This document shows, one piece after another, positions 24,084 through 32,849 of a DNA stretch of 40,260 nt. The DNA is from Rhizobiales bacterium CCH10-E5. GTDB lineage: Bacteria > Pseudomonadota > Alphaproteobacteria > Rhizobiales > Beijerinckiaceae. The position numbers and the translations under genes were made by a program. The notes below the pieces were generated by a model. The model ran no database searches. It was not told the origin of the DNA and saw only the letters and a program-made list of their open reading frames with translations. Each line of letters begins with the position of its first letter. Within the stretch, counting starts at the first letter, position 1. Where the stretch lies: assembly GCA_001556125.1 (NCBI GenBank), contig LSIG01000048.1:1-40260 (forward strand), written 5' to 3'.

Positions 24084-24812
24084 TCAGGCCCGCAGCGGCC
24101 CGGAGAGTGCGGGAGCGCCCAGCGGCAGCCACGGCAGGGCGCTGGTGCCGAAGATCGCCGTGCGCTCGTCGTCGCGGGCCCGGAAGAACGGGTATAGCTT
24201 TTCGACGCGCGGCGCCGCCCGGGCATAGTCGAGCAGCGACAGCATGACCGGCTTCGACAGGCCGGGATAGAGCGTGGCCGGCGCGGCGACGGTGTTGCCC
24301 CAGAGGCGGCGATAGAAGGGATAATGTTCCGGCCGGACCGCAGCCAGCATGATGTCCGCGCCGAACTGCTCCATCGCCAACCAAGGCAGCCGCAGCGTCA
24401 GATAGGCCAGTTCCGGCAGGGCCCGTGACCAGTGCGGATCGGCGACGAAGCGGGTCGGGTCGACAAGCACATGGCCGGCGTCGATCAGGGGCAGGACCGC
24501 CTCGGGAAAGACCTGCGCCGTCGGGATCTGCGGCAGGCCCGGCACGGTTATGCTGAGGCGGATGGCCCCCGCCAGATCGCCATCGGCATAGACGCCGAAA
24601 ATCAGACAGTTCGGATGGTCGTCCACCGGGTCGGTGAAGCGCGCGTCCTCGCTCTCGGCGATCGCACCCTCGCGGAGATAAGCGCGGTAGCGCAGGTTGA
24701 AGATGCGTTCGCGGTCAGCGGTGTCGGTCGCAAGACGGTACTCGATGCGCTCCATCGCCCGTAGCACGCGGTCGCTCAGGGAGGGCACCTGGAGTGCGGC
24801 GGTTTCGACCAT
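24084..24812 (-). CDS. N-acyl amino acid synthase FeeM / autoinducer-synthase-like protein
   Basis: A 242-residue GNAT-fold protein resembling FeeM and LuxI-type acyltransferases. It has an N-terminal IFNLRYRAYLREGAI segment (about 37-51), LIFGVYADGDLAGAIRLSIT (70-89), VDPTRFVADP (117-126) with the preceding acidic region, and a late FYRRLWGNTV. Relatives join long-chain acyl-ACP to amino acids. The product here is unknown and the family call rests on motif recall. No Shine-Dalgarno precedes the ATG; instead a perfect 14-bp inverted repeat ends 7 bases before it. A second ATG at 24755 is possible. It lies between a GGDEF-EAL gene and a hybrid kinase gene. Confidence 0.6.
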   Translation of the reverse strand: MVETAALQVPSLSDRVLRAMERIEYRLATDTADRERIFNLRYRAYLREGAIAESEDARFTDPVDDHPNCLIFGVYADGDLAGAIRLSITVPGLPQIPTAQVFPEAVLPLIDAGHVLVDPTRFVADPHWSRALPELAYLTLRLPWLAMEQFGADIMLAAVRPEHYPFYRRLWGNTVAAPATLYPGLSKPVMLSLLDYARAAPRVEKLYPFFRARDDERTAIFGTSALPWLPLGAPALSGPLRA

Positions 24813-24819
24813 GACGCGA

Positions 24820-24853
24820 CCGATGATGGTTAACTGGAATTAACCATCATCGG
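24820..24853. promoter_or_regulatory. perfect 14-bp inverted repeat before the FeeM-like gene
   Basis: CCGATGATGGTTAA (24820-24833) and TTAACCATCATCGG (24840-24853) are perfect inverted copies separated by CTGGAA. On the minus strand the dyad ends seven bases before the ATG. As DNA it could be an operator for a dimeric regulator; as RNA a 14-bp hairpin would cover the ribosome site. No T run follows, so a terminator is less likely. Confidence 0.7.
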
Positions 24854-24966
24854 CCCGCGACGGAGTCGTCAAGCGGCGGTCCGCCCAAGTTTGAGCCTGC
24901 CGCAACGTCGCTTGCGAGCGTTTTCCGGGCAGTGCGGCGCGAATGTTACGGTGGCAAGCGAGGGGC

Positions 24967-27300
24967 TCAGCGAGCCTGGCGACGCACCGGCAACCGCTCC
25001 ACGCTCGCCGTCAGCGAGCGCTGGGCGAAGGCGGCGATCAGGTCGCGCAACTGCGACGTCGGCTGCGGCCGGGCGAGGAGATAGCCCTGGACCTCGTCGA
25101 TCGCTCCCATGCGGGCGAGGGTGTCGAGCTGGCCCACCGTCTCGACGCCCTCGGCCACGACGGTGAGGCCCAGTTCCTTGCAGAGCCGGGCGATGCCGAC
25201 GAGCAACGTCTGGTCCTTGCGGGTCTCGCGGCCGCCCGAGACGAAGGAGCGGTCGATCTTGATCTTGTGGAGCGGAAACGACTGGAGATAGCTCAGGCTG
25301 GAATAGCCCGTGCCGAAATCATCGAGCGCGATGCGCACGCCGAGGTCGCGCAGGCGCGTCAGCGTCGAGAGCGCCAGCGCATCATCCTGCATCAGCGCGG
25401 ATTCGGTCAGTTCGACGACGAGGCGGGAGGGCTCAAGGCCCGTGCGCTCCAGCGCTGCCGCGACATCCTCCACGACCGCGTCGCCGCGGAAATGAATCGC
25501 CGAGATGTTGACGGCGACCGAGACGCTGGTCGGCCAGTGGGTCGCTTCGCGGCAGGCCTTCTCGAGGACGACTCGACCAATCTGCGCGATCAGCCCGACC
25601 TCCTCGGCGATGCCGATGAATTCGCCTGGCGAGACGATGCCACGCTCGGGGTGCCGCCAGCGCAGGAGCGCCTCGCAGCTCGTGATGCGGCCTGTCTGCA
25701 TGGCCACGATCGGCTGATAGAACAGTTCGAACTGGTCGCTCGCCAAAGCCTCGCGCAGATCGATCTCGACGATCCGGCGTGCGCGGGCGACCTCGATCAT
25801 GCTGCTGTCGTAGAACTGGGCGCAGCCCCGCCCGCTCGACTTGGCGGCGTAGAGCGCGAGATCGGCGTTGCGGATGACGATGTCGGGATCGCGCCCGTCA
25901 TCCGGGCTGATCGCGATGCCGATGCTGGCGCTGCTGACGATGGCGTTGCCCTCGATCTCATAGGGCTGCAGCAGGCTCGCGCTGACGCGGGCCGTGATCT
26001 TCTCCAGCGCCTCGCGCTCGACCATGTCGGGCATGATGGCCACGAATTCGTCGCCGCCGAGCCGGGCGATCAGCGAGGCGGCCGGCAAGGTTGCCGTGAG
26101 ACGGCGGGAGACCTCGACGAGCAGCGCGTCGCCGCAGGGGTGGCCCAACGTGTCGTTGACCTTCTTAAAGTGGTCGAGATCGATGAACAGGATGGCGAAG
26201 CTCTTGTCGGCCTCGCCGATCAGGCTCTGGAGATGGGAGCGCAGCAGGCTGCGATTGGGCAGACCAGTGAGCGGATCGTAATGGGCGAGCTGGCGGATCA
26301 TGTCCTCCTGCTGCCGCTGTTCGGTGATGTCCTCGACCACCACGACGGTGCCGGTCACGTCCGATGTGCGAAAGGTGAGTTCGAGGATTCGGCCGTTGAC
26401 CAGGCTGGTCGTGAGCCGTGCCTCGGCGTGGTCGCGCAGCGCCAGACGGGCTGCCAGGACGAGGCTGCGCAACTGGGCGCGGCCGATCACACCGGCGCGC
26501 TGCGCGCGGATCAGAAGACGGCCGATGCCGCGGCCGGGCTCCGCCAGGCCGCCCGGCAGGCCGACGATGCCGGGCAGGCGCCGGTTGACCAGCGAGAGCA
26601 TGCCGGACTGGTCGAACATGCACAGGCCATGGGCCATGTTGTCGAGCGCGGTCTCGAGCCTGGCCGCCAGCAGGCGCTCATGCTTGGCCGAGACGACCGC
26701 TGTCGTCAGCGTCGCGCGCAGCTTGTCCGCAATGGTCTTGAAGCTGACGAGGAAAGGCGCGAGCACGCAGGCGACGACCGCATAGTGGCTGTTCCCGGCC
26801 AGCGTCAGGCCGGCCAGCAGCGGCACACCGGCGCAGCTGAGCTGGGTCATCACCAGCATCCGGCTGCCGTAATTGCGGCCGGCGACGCCGATCATGTTGG
26901 CGAGCGTCATCGAGAAGGCGAGGAGCTGGACCGGCGGGCTCGCATGCAGGGCGAAGGCAAGGAAGGACCAGAGCCCGAGCACGAAGACGTAAACCGAGGA
27001 CAGGGCGGTGTAGCGCAGCTCCCAGCGGGCGGCCTGGCTCGGCCGCCTCAGGGTGCGCGATGCGGCCTTGAACTGCACGGCGTCCACGGCCCGGACGAGC
27101 GTCAGCACCAGCATGGCGAGGGCGCAGCCATAAAAGGCGACGTGACCCGTCATCGCCGCCGTGACGAAGGCCGCCAGCACCGAGCCGCTGGACCCGACAA
27201 CCAGCGTGCGCGGGTCCGCATAGAGCGAGCGGACCAGCGAGATGTAGACCTCGTCGCGCAATCCCTGATCGATGACGCGATGGGAGGAACGAGAGGGCAT
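24967..27300 (-). CDS. membrane-bound GGDEF-EAL protein (c-di-GMP turnover)
   Basis: A 777-residue protein. About six hydrophobic segments (residues 30-185) form a membrane sensor, followed by a PAS-like domain (about 215-330, with NMAHGLCMFD). The GGDEF domain (about 335-500) has an intact GGDEF at 415-419 but no RxxD inhibitory site upstream (PAAS there). The EAL domain (about 515-765) has EALLRW at 543, DDFGTGYSS (660-668) and AEGVE, so both synthesis and breakdown of c-di-GMP are possible. The ATG at 27300 follows AGGGA by eight bases. It is the first of three minus-strand signalling genes. Confidence 0.9.
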   Translation of the reverse strand: MPSRSSHRVIDQGLRDEVYISLVRSLYADPRTLVVGSSGSVLAAFVTAAMTGHVAFYGCALAMLVLTLVRAVDAVQFKAASRTLRRPSQAARWELRYTALSSVYVFVLGLWSFLAFALHASPPVQLLAFSMTLANMIGVAGRNYGSRMLVMTQLSCAGVPLLAGLTLAGNSHYAVVACVLAPFLVSFKTIADKLRATLTTAVVSAKHERLLAARLETALDNMAHGLCMFDQSGMLSLVNRRLPGIVGLPGGLAEPGRGIGRLLIRAQRAGVIGRAQLRSLVLAARLALRDHAEARLTTSLVNGRILELTFRTSDVTGTVVVVEDITEQRQQEDMIRQLAHYDPLTGLPNRSLLRSHLQSLIGEADKSFAILFIDLDHFKKVNDTLGHPCGDALLVEVSRRLTATLPAASLIARLGGDEFVAIMPDMVEREALEKITARVSASLLQPYEIEGNAIVSSASIGIAISPDDGRDPDIVIRNADLALYAAKSSGRGCAQFYDSSMIEVARARRIVEIDLREALASDQFELFYQPIVAMQTGRITSCEALLRWRHPERGIVSPGEFIGIAEEVGLIAQIGRVVLEKACREATHWPTSVSVAVNISAIHFRGDAVVEDVAAALERTGLEPSRLVVELTESALMQDDALALSTLTRLRDLGVRIALDDFGTGYSSLSYLQSFPLHKIKIDRSFVSGGRETRKDQTLLVGIARLCKELGLTVVAEGVETVGQLDTLARMGAIDEVQGYLLARPQPTSQLRDLIAAFAQRSLTASVERLPVRRQAR

Positions 27301-27439
27301 CGGTAGTCCCTGGGGCCACAACCGGGGGAGCATGGCGAGCGACGGTTAAAATGCCGTTGTGCTTCCGCAGTTGCTGGCTGGCGCTCGATGGCCCCGCCAT
27401 CTCGGGTCCCGGTTAACGCGTTGGAGAGATCGGCACGCC

Positions 27440-27760
27440 ATGCTCGGCATCCGAGTGCCGTTCGAACCGCCGGACCACCTGCCGATGCTGCCCTTTCCGC
27501 GTCTCCTCAGCGGTGCGCCGGTGCGCCTGTCGCAGGCGCCCTGCGCGTCATGCCTGCTCGACCTCGCCGAGAGTTCCGGCATGGCGGGGGCGGCACCCTG
27601 TCCGCTCAAGGCCGCGTTACTGCGCCGGCTCGCCGAGGGCCCGATCACGGCGGGCGAAGCCGCGACCGCATCCTGCGGCGCCTTCCTGCCCGGCTTCGCC
27701 GATGAGGAGGTGGAGGCGCCGCCGACCGTCGTTCCGCTGGCGGGCCGTCTGCTGAGCTGA
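27440..27760 (+). CDS. hypothetical Cys-containing protein
   Basis: A 106-residue frame beginning MLGIRVPFEPPDHLPMLPFP with strongly G/C-rich third positions. It has four cysteines, including CASC and a following PCPLKAALLRRL, and a fourth in the late ASCGAF. A GGAGAG lies about eleven bases upstream. No family is recognised. It could be a small regulatory or metal-binding protein. It is convergent with pepT (stops 10 bp apart). Confidence 0.45.
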   Translation: MLGIRVPFEPPDHLPMLPFPRLLSGAPVRLSQAPCASCLLDLAESSGMAGAAPCPLKAALLRRLAEGPITAGEAATASCGAFLPGFADEEVEAPPTVVPLAGRLLS

Positions 27761-27769
27761 GACGTCGCC

Positions 27770-28990
27770 TCAGACGGGCTCGAGACACACCGCGCGAGCA
27801 ACTGCATAGGCGGTCTCGAAGGCGGGCAGCGGCAGGAATTCGAAGCGCGAGTGGAAGTTGTAGGCGCCGGTGAAGAAGTTCGGCGTCGGCAGCCCGCGGG
27901 CGGAGAGCGCCGCGCCGTCGGTGCCGCCGCGCATCGGGATCAGCTTGGGCTCGACCCCCAGACCTTTCATCGCCGCCAGCAGGCGATCCACCGGGCGGCG
28001 ATCGTCGCCGAGGCTGTCGGCGATGTTGCCATAGGTGTCGGAGAGGCTGCAGGAGACCCGCCCCGTCGGGTAGCGGTCGGCGATCGCCTCCGCCACCTCC
28101 GTCACGCGTCGCTTGCGCCGCGCGAAGCTCTGACGGTCGAAATCGCGGATGGCGAGTTTGAGAATGGCCTGACCGGGATTGGCGGTCATTTCCGTGAACC
28201 AGACATAGCCTTCGCGCTGCTCGGTCCGCTCCGGGGTTTCCGCGCGGTCGAAGGCGGCGATGTAGTCATGCGCCATCAGCAGCGGGTTGACCATCACGCC
28301 CTTGGCCGACATCGGGTGGGCGGGGACGCCGGTGAAGACGAGTTCTCCCGCCGCAGCGTTGAAGTTCTCGATGACGACCTCGCCGACCTCGCAGCTGTCG
28401 ATCGTATAGGCGAAGTCGCAGGGGAAGCGGGCGAGGTCGAGCGCCTTGGCGCCGCGCAGACCGATCTCCTCGTCGGGAACAAAGGCGACGGCGATGTCGC
28501 CATGGGCATCGTTCGTGCCGAGCCGCGCCAGCAGCGTCATGATGATCGCCACCGCAGCCTTGTTGTCGGCCCCGAGCACGCTGGTGCCGTCGCTGAACAG
28601 GATGTCTTCGCCGGTCCAACGGCGGATCTCGGGGTGGTTGGCGACGCGCAGCCAGATGTCCTGATCGCGGTTCAGGCAGAGATCCTCGCCCTCGAAGCGC
28701 AGGATCTGCGGGCGGATGACGGGCGAGAGGCCAGAATCGACCGTGTCGAGATGAGCGATGAAGCCGATCCGTGGCGCGCCCGGGCGGTTGCCCCGCTTCA
28801 CCGCCGTGACGGTGGCATGATCGTCGACCACGACGTCGGACAGGCCGAGAGCGCGCAGTTCCCGCGCCAGGAGATCGGCGAGGCTTTGCTGGCCCGGCGT
28901 GCTGGGCAGAGCTGTGGCGCGTGCATCGCTCTGGCTCTCGATGGCGACATAGCGCAGGAAGCGCTCGGTCAGTTCGGCGCGGATGGTCAT
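27770..28990 (-). CDS. pepT: peptidase T (tripeptide aminopeptidase)
   Basis: A cytoplasmic M20B zinc peptidase that removes the N-terminal residue of tripeptides. The 406-residue protein has all the expected metal and catalytic residues: His80 (FIAHLDTVD), Asp142 (LGADNKAAVAI), the catalytic Glu174 with Glu175 (VPDEEIG), Asp198 (YTIDSCEVGE) and His380 (NFHSRFEF). Family length is about 408. I chose the ATG at 28990 (MTIRAELTERFLRY), which has GGAG upstream; the longer frame adds unconserved residues. It fits the peptide-using theme of the operon at 30147-39177 but is transcribed separately. Confidence 0.95.
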   Translation of the reverse strand: MTIRAELTERFLRYVAIESQSDARATALPSTPGQQSLADLLARELRALGLSDVVVDDHATVTAVKRGNRPGAPRIGFIAHLDTVDSGLSPVIRPQILRFEGEDLCLNRDQDIWLRVANHPEIRRWTGEDILFSDGTSVLGADNKAAVAIIMTLLARLGTNDAHGDIAVAFVPDEEIGLRGAKALDLARFPCDFAYTIDSCEVGEVVIENFNAAAGELVFTGVPAHPMSAKGVMVNPLLMAHDYIAAFDRAETPERTEQREGYVWFTEMTANPGQAILKLAIRDFDRQSFARRKRRVTEVAEAIADRYPTGRVSCSLSDTYGNIADSLGDDRRPVDRLLAAMKGLGVEPKLIPMRGGTDGAALSARGLPTPNFFTGAYNFHSRFEFLPLPAFETAYAVARAVCLEPV

Positions 28991-29256
28991 GGCGTCTCCG
29001 GTCCCGCCGGCGCTTTGCCGGCGGCGATCACCCGCCATAGCGGATGTCGCGTCTCGCGGCGACCCGCTGGCTGGCACCTGTGGTGCGGCTGTCTGCGTCC
29101 GCGCCGGGATTTGCGGCGAATCAAGGCAGATGAGCCGGTCTCGCAGGCAGAGAACGGCTTGCCTTCGGCGCCGGCTTCGCCGAGGAGAGGCCGCGCATCG
29201 GCGCGAGGCCCGGCCTCGCGATGCAGAGGGCAGAGGACGGGACGGAAGAGACGAGC

Positions 29257-30030
29257 ATGAGCAACCAGTATGTCGAGAAGGTCCTGTCGGTTCATCACTG
29301 GAACGACACGCTGTTCAGCTTCCGCACCACCCGCAATCCCGCCTTCCGCTTCGAGGCCGGCCAGTTCGCGATGATCGGCCTCATGGTCGAGGGGCGCCCC
29401 CTGCTGCGCGCCTACAGCATGGCCTGCGCGCCCTATGACGAGGAACTCGAATTCCTCAGCATCAAGGTGCCCGATGGGCCGCTGACCTCCCGCCTGCAGA
29501 AGATCGTGCCCGGCGACGAGATCCTGATCGGCCGCAAGGCCACCGGCACGCTGCTGCACGACAATCTGGTGCCCGGCCGCAACCTGTATTTCCTCTCGAC
29601 CGGCACCGGGCTCGCGCCCTTCATGAGCCTGATCCGCGATCCGGCGACCTATGAGCGTTTCGAGAAGGTCGTGCTCGTCCATGGCGTGCGGCTGGTGTCG
29701 GAACTGGCCTATGAGACCTTCATCCGCGAAGAGCTGCCGGCCGACGAGCTGATCGGCGAGATGGTCGCCAGCCAGCTCATCTACCATCCGACCGTGACCC
29801 GCGAGGACTACCGCAATCGCGGCCGCGTGACCGAGCTCTTCGCCTCGCCGGACTGGTTCGCCTCGCTCGGGCTGCCCTTCGCCGATGCGGACAACGACCG
29901 GGTCATGCTCTGCGGCAGCCCGGCGATGCTGGCCGACATGAAGGTCCAGCTCGAGGGCCGCGGCTTCGTCGAGGGCTCGAGCTCGACGCCGGCGACCTAT
30001 GTCGTGGAGCGCGCCTTCGTCGAGAAGTGA
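29257..30030 (+). CDS. fpr: ferredoxin-NADP reductase
   Basis: A 257-residue flavoprotein that passes electrons between NADPH and ferredoxin or flavodoxin. The FAD-binding motif LLRAYSMACAP lies near residues 49-59 and the NADPH loop LSTGTGLAPFMSLIRDP near 112-128. CGSPAML and the C-terminal YVVERAFVEK are typical of bacterial class I/Fpr enzymes. The ATG at 29257 follows GGAAGAG. The gap upstream (266 bp) shows no clear operator. Fpr genes of this type are often part of oxidative-stress responses. Confidence 0.93.
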   Translation: MSNQYVEKVLSVHHWNDTLFSFRTTRNPAFRFEAGQFAMIGLMVEGRPLLRAYSMACAPYDEELEFLSIKVPDGPLTSRLQKIVPGDEILIGRKATGTLLHDNLVPGRNLYFLSTGTGLAPFMSLIRDPATYERFEKVVLVHGVRLVSELAYETFIREELPADELIGEMVASQLIYHPTVTREDYRNRGRVTELFASPDWFASLGLPFADADNDRVMLCGSPAMLADMKVQLEGRGFVEGSSSTPATYVVERAFVEK

Positions 30031-30047
30031 CGGGACGCAGGCCAGCT

Positions 30048-30066
30048 CTGCCTTTTTGAAAGGCAG
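30048..30066. terminator. short hairpin after fpr
   Basis: CTGCCTTT (30048-30055), loop TTG, AAAGGCAG (30059-30066): a perfect 8-bp stem 18 bp after the fpr stop. It is followed by ccggctcgttttcgg, with a short T run that may serve for termination. Weak candidate. Confidence 0.4.
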
Positions 30067-30146
30067 CCGGCTCGTTTTCGGCCTTGTGGCCGGTCGTCCG
30101 GCGTGATGACCTGCAGCGGTTCGTCGCCGAGCCGGAGCCTACGCCC

Positions 30147-31646
30147 ATGTCGCCACGCATCGCCTTCGGCGGGTTCCTGCACGAGACCAATACCTTCGCG
30201 CCGAGCAAGGCGAGTCTCGACGCCTTCATCCAGGGTGGCGGCTGGCCGTCGCTGGCACGGGGCGAGGCCGTGTTCGAGGCGGTGCGCAACGTCAATGTCG
30301 GCGCGTCGGGCTTCGTCGAGACGGCGCGCGGGCTGGGCTGGCAGATGGTGCCGACGCTGTGGTGCGCCGCCAGCCCCTCCGCCCATGTCACGGCGGAGGC
30401 CTTCGAGACGCTGCTGGGCGAATTGGTGGAGGCGATCAGGGCGGCGCTGCCGCTGGACGGGGTCTATCTCGATCTGCACGGCGCCATGGTGGCGGAAGGC
30501 TTCCCGGACGGGGAGGGCGAGACGCTGCGGCGCGTGCGCGCCGCGATCGGCCCGGACGTACCGCTGGTCGCCAGCCTCGATCTGCATGGCAACGTCACGC
30601 AGCTGATGGTCGACAGCGCCGATGCACTCGTTGCCTACCGGACCTATCCCCATGTCGACATGGCGCTGATGGGCAGCCGCGCGACGACTTATCTCGCGCG
30701 GCTGATCGGCACGGCGCGGCGCGATGCCAAGGCCTTCCGGCAGATCCCCTATCTGATCCCGATCGCCTGGCAAGCCACCGCGATGGAGCCGTGCCGGACG
30801 ATCTATGCCGAGCTTGCGGCGCTGGAAGACGAGCGCGTGCCGACGCTCTCCTTCCTGCCGGGCTTTCCGGCTGCCGATTTCGCCGATTGCGGGCCGACCG
30901 TCCTCGCCTATGGCGCGACGCAAGAGGACGCCGACCGGGCGGCCGACGCCGTGACGGCGCGCGTGCTGGCGAGCGAGGCGGCCTTCAACGGCAAGGTCTT
31001 TGCGCCGGACGAGGGCGTGCTGGCCGCGATGGCGCAGGCGCAAGGGGCGACAAAGCCGATCGTCATCTCCGACACGCAGGACAATCCGGGGGCGGGCGGC
31101 GATTCCGACACGATGGGGATGGCGCGCGCGCTCGTGCGCAACGGCGCGCAGCGCGCGGCAATCGGGCTGATCGTCGATCCGGAGGTGGCGCGCCAGGCAC
31201 ATGAGGCGGGCGTCGGGGCGACGATCAAGGCTGCGCTCGGTGCCAAATCCGGCATCCCCGGCGATGTCCCGCTCGAAGGCGAGTTCGTCGTCGAGCAGCT
31301 GTCGGACGGGCGCTTCGTGGCGCCGGGCCCGTTCTTTGGGGGATCGCGGATGAATCTCGGTCCCTGTGCGGCGCTGCGGATCGGCGGCGTCCGCATCGTC
31401 GTCGCCTCGCGCAAGGCGCAGATGGCCGACAAGGCGATGTACCGTCAGGTCGGCATCGAGCCGACCGAGCAGGCGATCCTCGTCAACAAGAGCTCGGTGC
31501 ATTTCCGCGCCGATTTCGAGCCGATCGCGCATTCCATCCTGGTCTGTGTCGCGCCCGGCCCGATGCCGGTCGATCCCTCCGTGCTGCCCTGGAAGCATCT
31601 GCGCCCGGGGCTGCGCACCGCGCCGCTCGGCCCCGTGTTCGGCTGA
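30147..31646 (+). CDS. M81 family metallopeptidase (MlrC-like)
   Basis: A 499-residue homologue of MlrC, the zinc peptidase that completes microcystin breakdown in Sphingomonas. The N-terminal motif HETNTFAPS (12-20) and the VYLDLHGAMV and SLDLHGN segments (about 107 and 150) carry the likely metal ligands, and the C-terminal domain from about residue 310 has SDTQDNPGAGGDSDTMGM. Most family members in soil bacteria meet no microcystin, so the substrate is probably another small peptide or amide. It heads a run of six co-directional genes ending at 39177. The ATG at 30147 starts exactly at the family N-terminus. Confidence 0.9.
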   Translation: MSPRIAFGGFLHETNTFAPSKASLDAFIQGGGWPSLARGEAVFEAVRNVNVGASGFVETARGLGWQMVPTLWCAASPSAHVTAEAFETLLGELVEAIRAALPLDGVYLDLHGAMVAEGFPDGEGETLRRVRAAIGPDVPLVASLDLHGNVTQLMVDSADALVAYRTYPHVDMALMGSRATTYLARLIGTARRDAKAFRQIPYLIPIAWQATAMEPCRTIYAELAALEDERVPTLSFLPGFPAADFADCGPTVLAYGATQEDADRAADAVTARVLASEAAFNGKVFAPDEGVLAAMAQAQGATKPIVISDTQDNPGAGGDSDTMGMARALVRNGAQRAAIGLIVDPEVARQAHEAGVGATIKAALGAKSGIPGDVPLEGEFVVEQLSDGRFVAPGPFFGGSRMNLGPCAALRIGGVRIVVASRKAQMADKAMYRQVGIEPTEQAILVNKSSVHFRADFEPIAHSILVCVAPGPMPVDPSVLPWKHLRPGLRTAPLGPVFG

Positions 31647-31677
31647 TCGCCCTCAATCCCTCCCGGAGTTTCTGCCC

Positions 31678-32838
31678 ATGCCTGCCCTGACCGCGATCGA
31701 GGCCTTCACGGATGAGCTCGTCGCCATCCGCCGCGATCTCCACGCCCATCCCGAGATCGGCTTCGAGGAGGTCCGGACGTCGGGCATCGTCGCTGGGAAG
31801 CTGGAAGCCTGGGGCATCGAGGTGCATCGCGGCATCGGCGGCACCGGCGTGGTCGGCGTCCTGCAGGGCACGGGTGGGCCGGGCCGGCGCATCGGCCTGC
31901 GCGCCGACATGGACGCGCTGCCGATGGACGAGATCACCAACCTGCCCTGGCGCTCGACCATCCCCGGCCGGATGCATGCCTGCGGCCATGACGGCCACAC
32001 CACGATGCTGCTGGGGGCGGCGCGTTATCTCGCCGAGAACCGCGGCTTCGCGGGCACGGCGATCTTCGTGTTCCAGCCGGCGGAGGAGGGGCTCGGCGGG
32101 GCGCGCGCCATGCTCGCGGACAACCTGTTCGAGCGCTTCCCCTGCGACGAGATCTACGGCATCCACAACGCGCCCAATCTCGACCCCGGCCAGATCGCGG
32201 TCTTCCCCGGCCCGGCTATGGCGGGCGCGGATTTCTTCGACATCAAGATCACCGGCAAGGGCAGCCATGGCGCGATGCCCCATGTCGGGCGCGACCCGGT
32301 CATCGTCGCGATCTCGCTCGCGGCCGCACTGCAGACGATCGTCAGCCGCAACGCCGATCCGCGCGAGGCGGCCGTGCTCTCGATCACGCAGATCCATGCC
32401 GGCTCGGCCTATAACGTGATCCCGGAGGAGGCGGCGCTGGCCGGCACGGTGCGGACCTTCTCGCCCGAGATCGCCAAGCTGATCCGCGAGCGCATGCGCG
32501 AGATCTGCGCCGGGATGGCGGCGACCTTCGGCGTGCAGGTCGATATCGACATTCGCGGCATCTTCGACGTGCTGGTGAACCATCCCGAGCAGGCGGTCGC
32601 CACGGCCGCCGTCGCCGCCGAGATCGTCGGGGCGGGCAATGTCCTGACCGAGCCGAAGCCGGTGATGGGCAGCGAGGACTTCGCCGACATGCTGCGCGTG
32701 GTGCCCGGTGCCTATGCCTGGGTCGGCCATGCCGGCAGCGTGCCGGTCCACAACCCGGCCTTCGTGCTTGATGACGGCATCCTGCCGATCGGGGCGAGCC
32801 TGCTGGCGCGGCTCGTCGAAACGCGCAGCAAAGCCTGA
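31678..32838 (+). CDS. M20D amidohydrolase (hippurate hydrolase-like)
   Basis: A 386-residue amidohydrolase of the HipO/IAA-amino-acid hydrolase group, cleaving N-acyl amino acids. Metal-binding residues include Cys102 and His104 (MHACGHDGH), Glu136 and Glu137 (QPAEEGLGG) and a histidine in IYGIHNAPN; the dimerisation lid domain begins at about residue 180 (ITGKGSHGAMPH). The late GSEDFADM is typical. The gene follows the MlrC-like gene by 31 bp and the next peptidase follows by 11 bp, so all three hydrolases probably act on products of the same imported compounds. Confidence 0.92.
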   Translation: MPALTAIEAFTDELVAIRRDLHAHPEIGFEEVRTSGIVAGKLEAWGIEVHRGIGGTGVVGVLQGTGGPGRRIGLRADMDALPMDEITNLPWRSTIPGRMHACGHDGHTTMLLGAARYLAENRGFAGTAIFVFQPAEEGLGGARAMLADNLFERFPCDEIYGIHNAPNLDPGQIAVFPGPAMAGADFFDIKITGKGSHGAMPHVGRDPVIVAISLAAALQTIVSRNADPREAAVLSITQIHAGSAYNVIPEEAALAGTVRTFSPEIAKLIRERMREICAGMAATFGVQVDIDIRGIFDVLVNHPEQAVATAAVAAEIVGAGNVLTEPKPVMGSEDFADMLRVVPGAYAWVGHAGSVPVHNPAFVLDDGILPIGASLLARLVETRSKA

Positions 32839-32849
32839 AGGCGTCCCGC

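Noticed and set aside
30147..31646. True microcystin degradation gene
   Set aside because: mlrA, mlrB and mlrD are not present, and M81 proteins are widespread in bacteria that do not meet microcystin.
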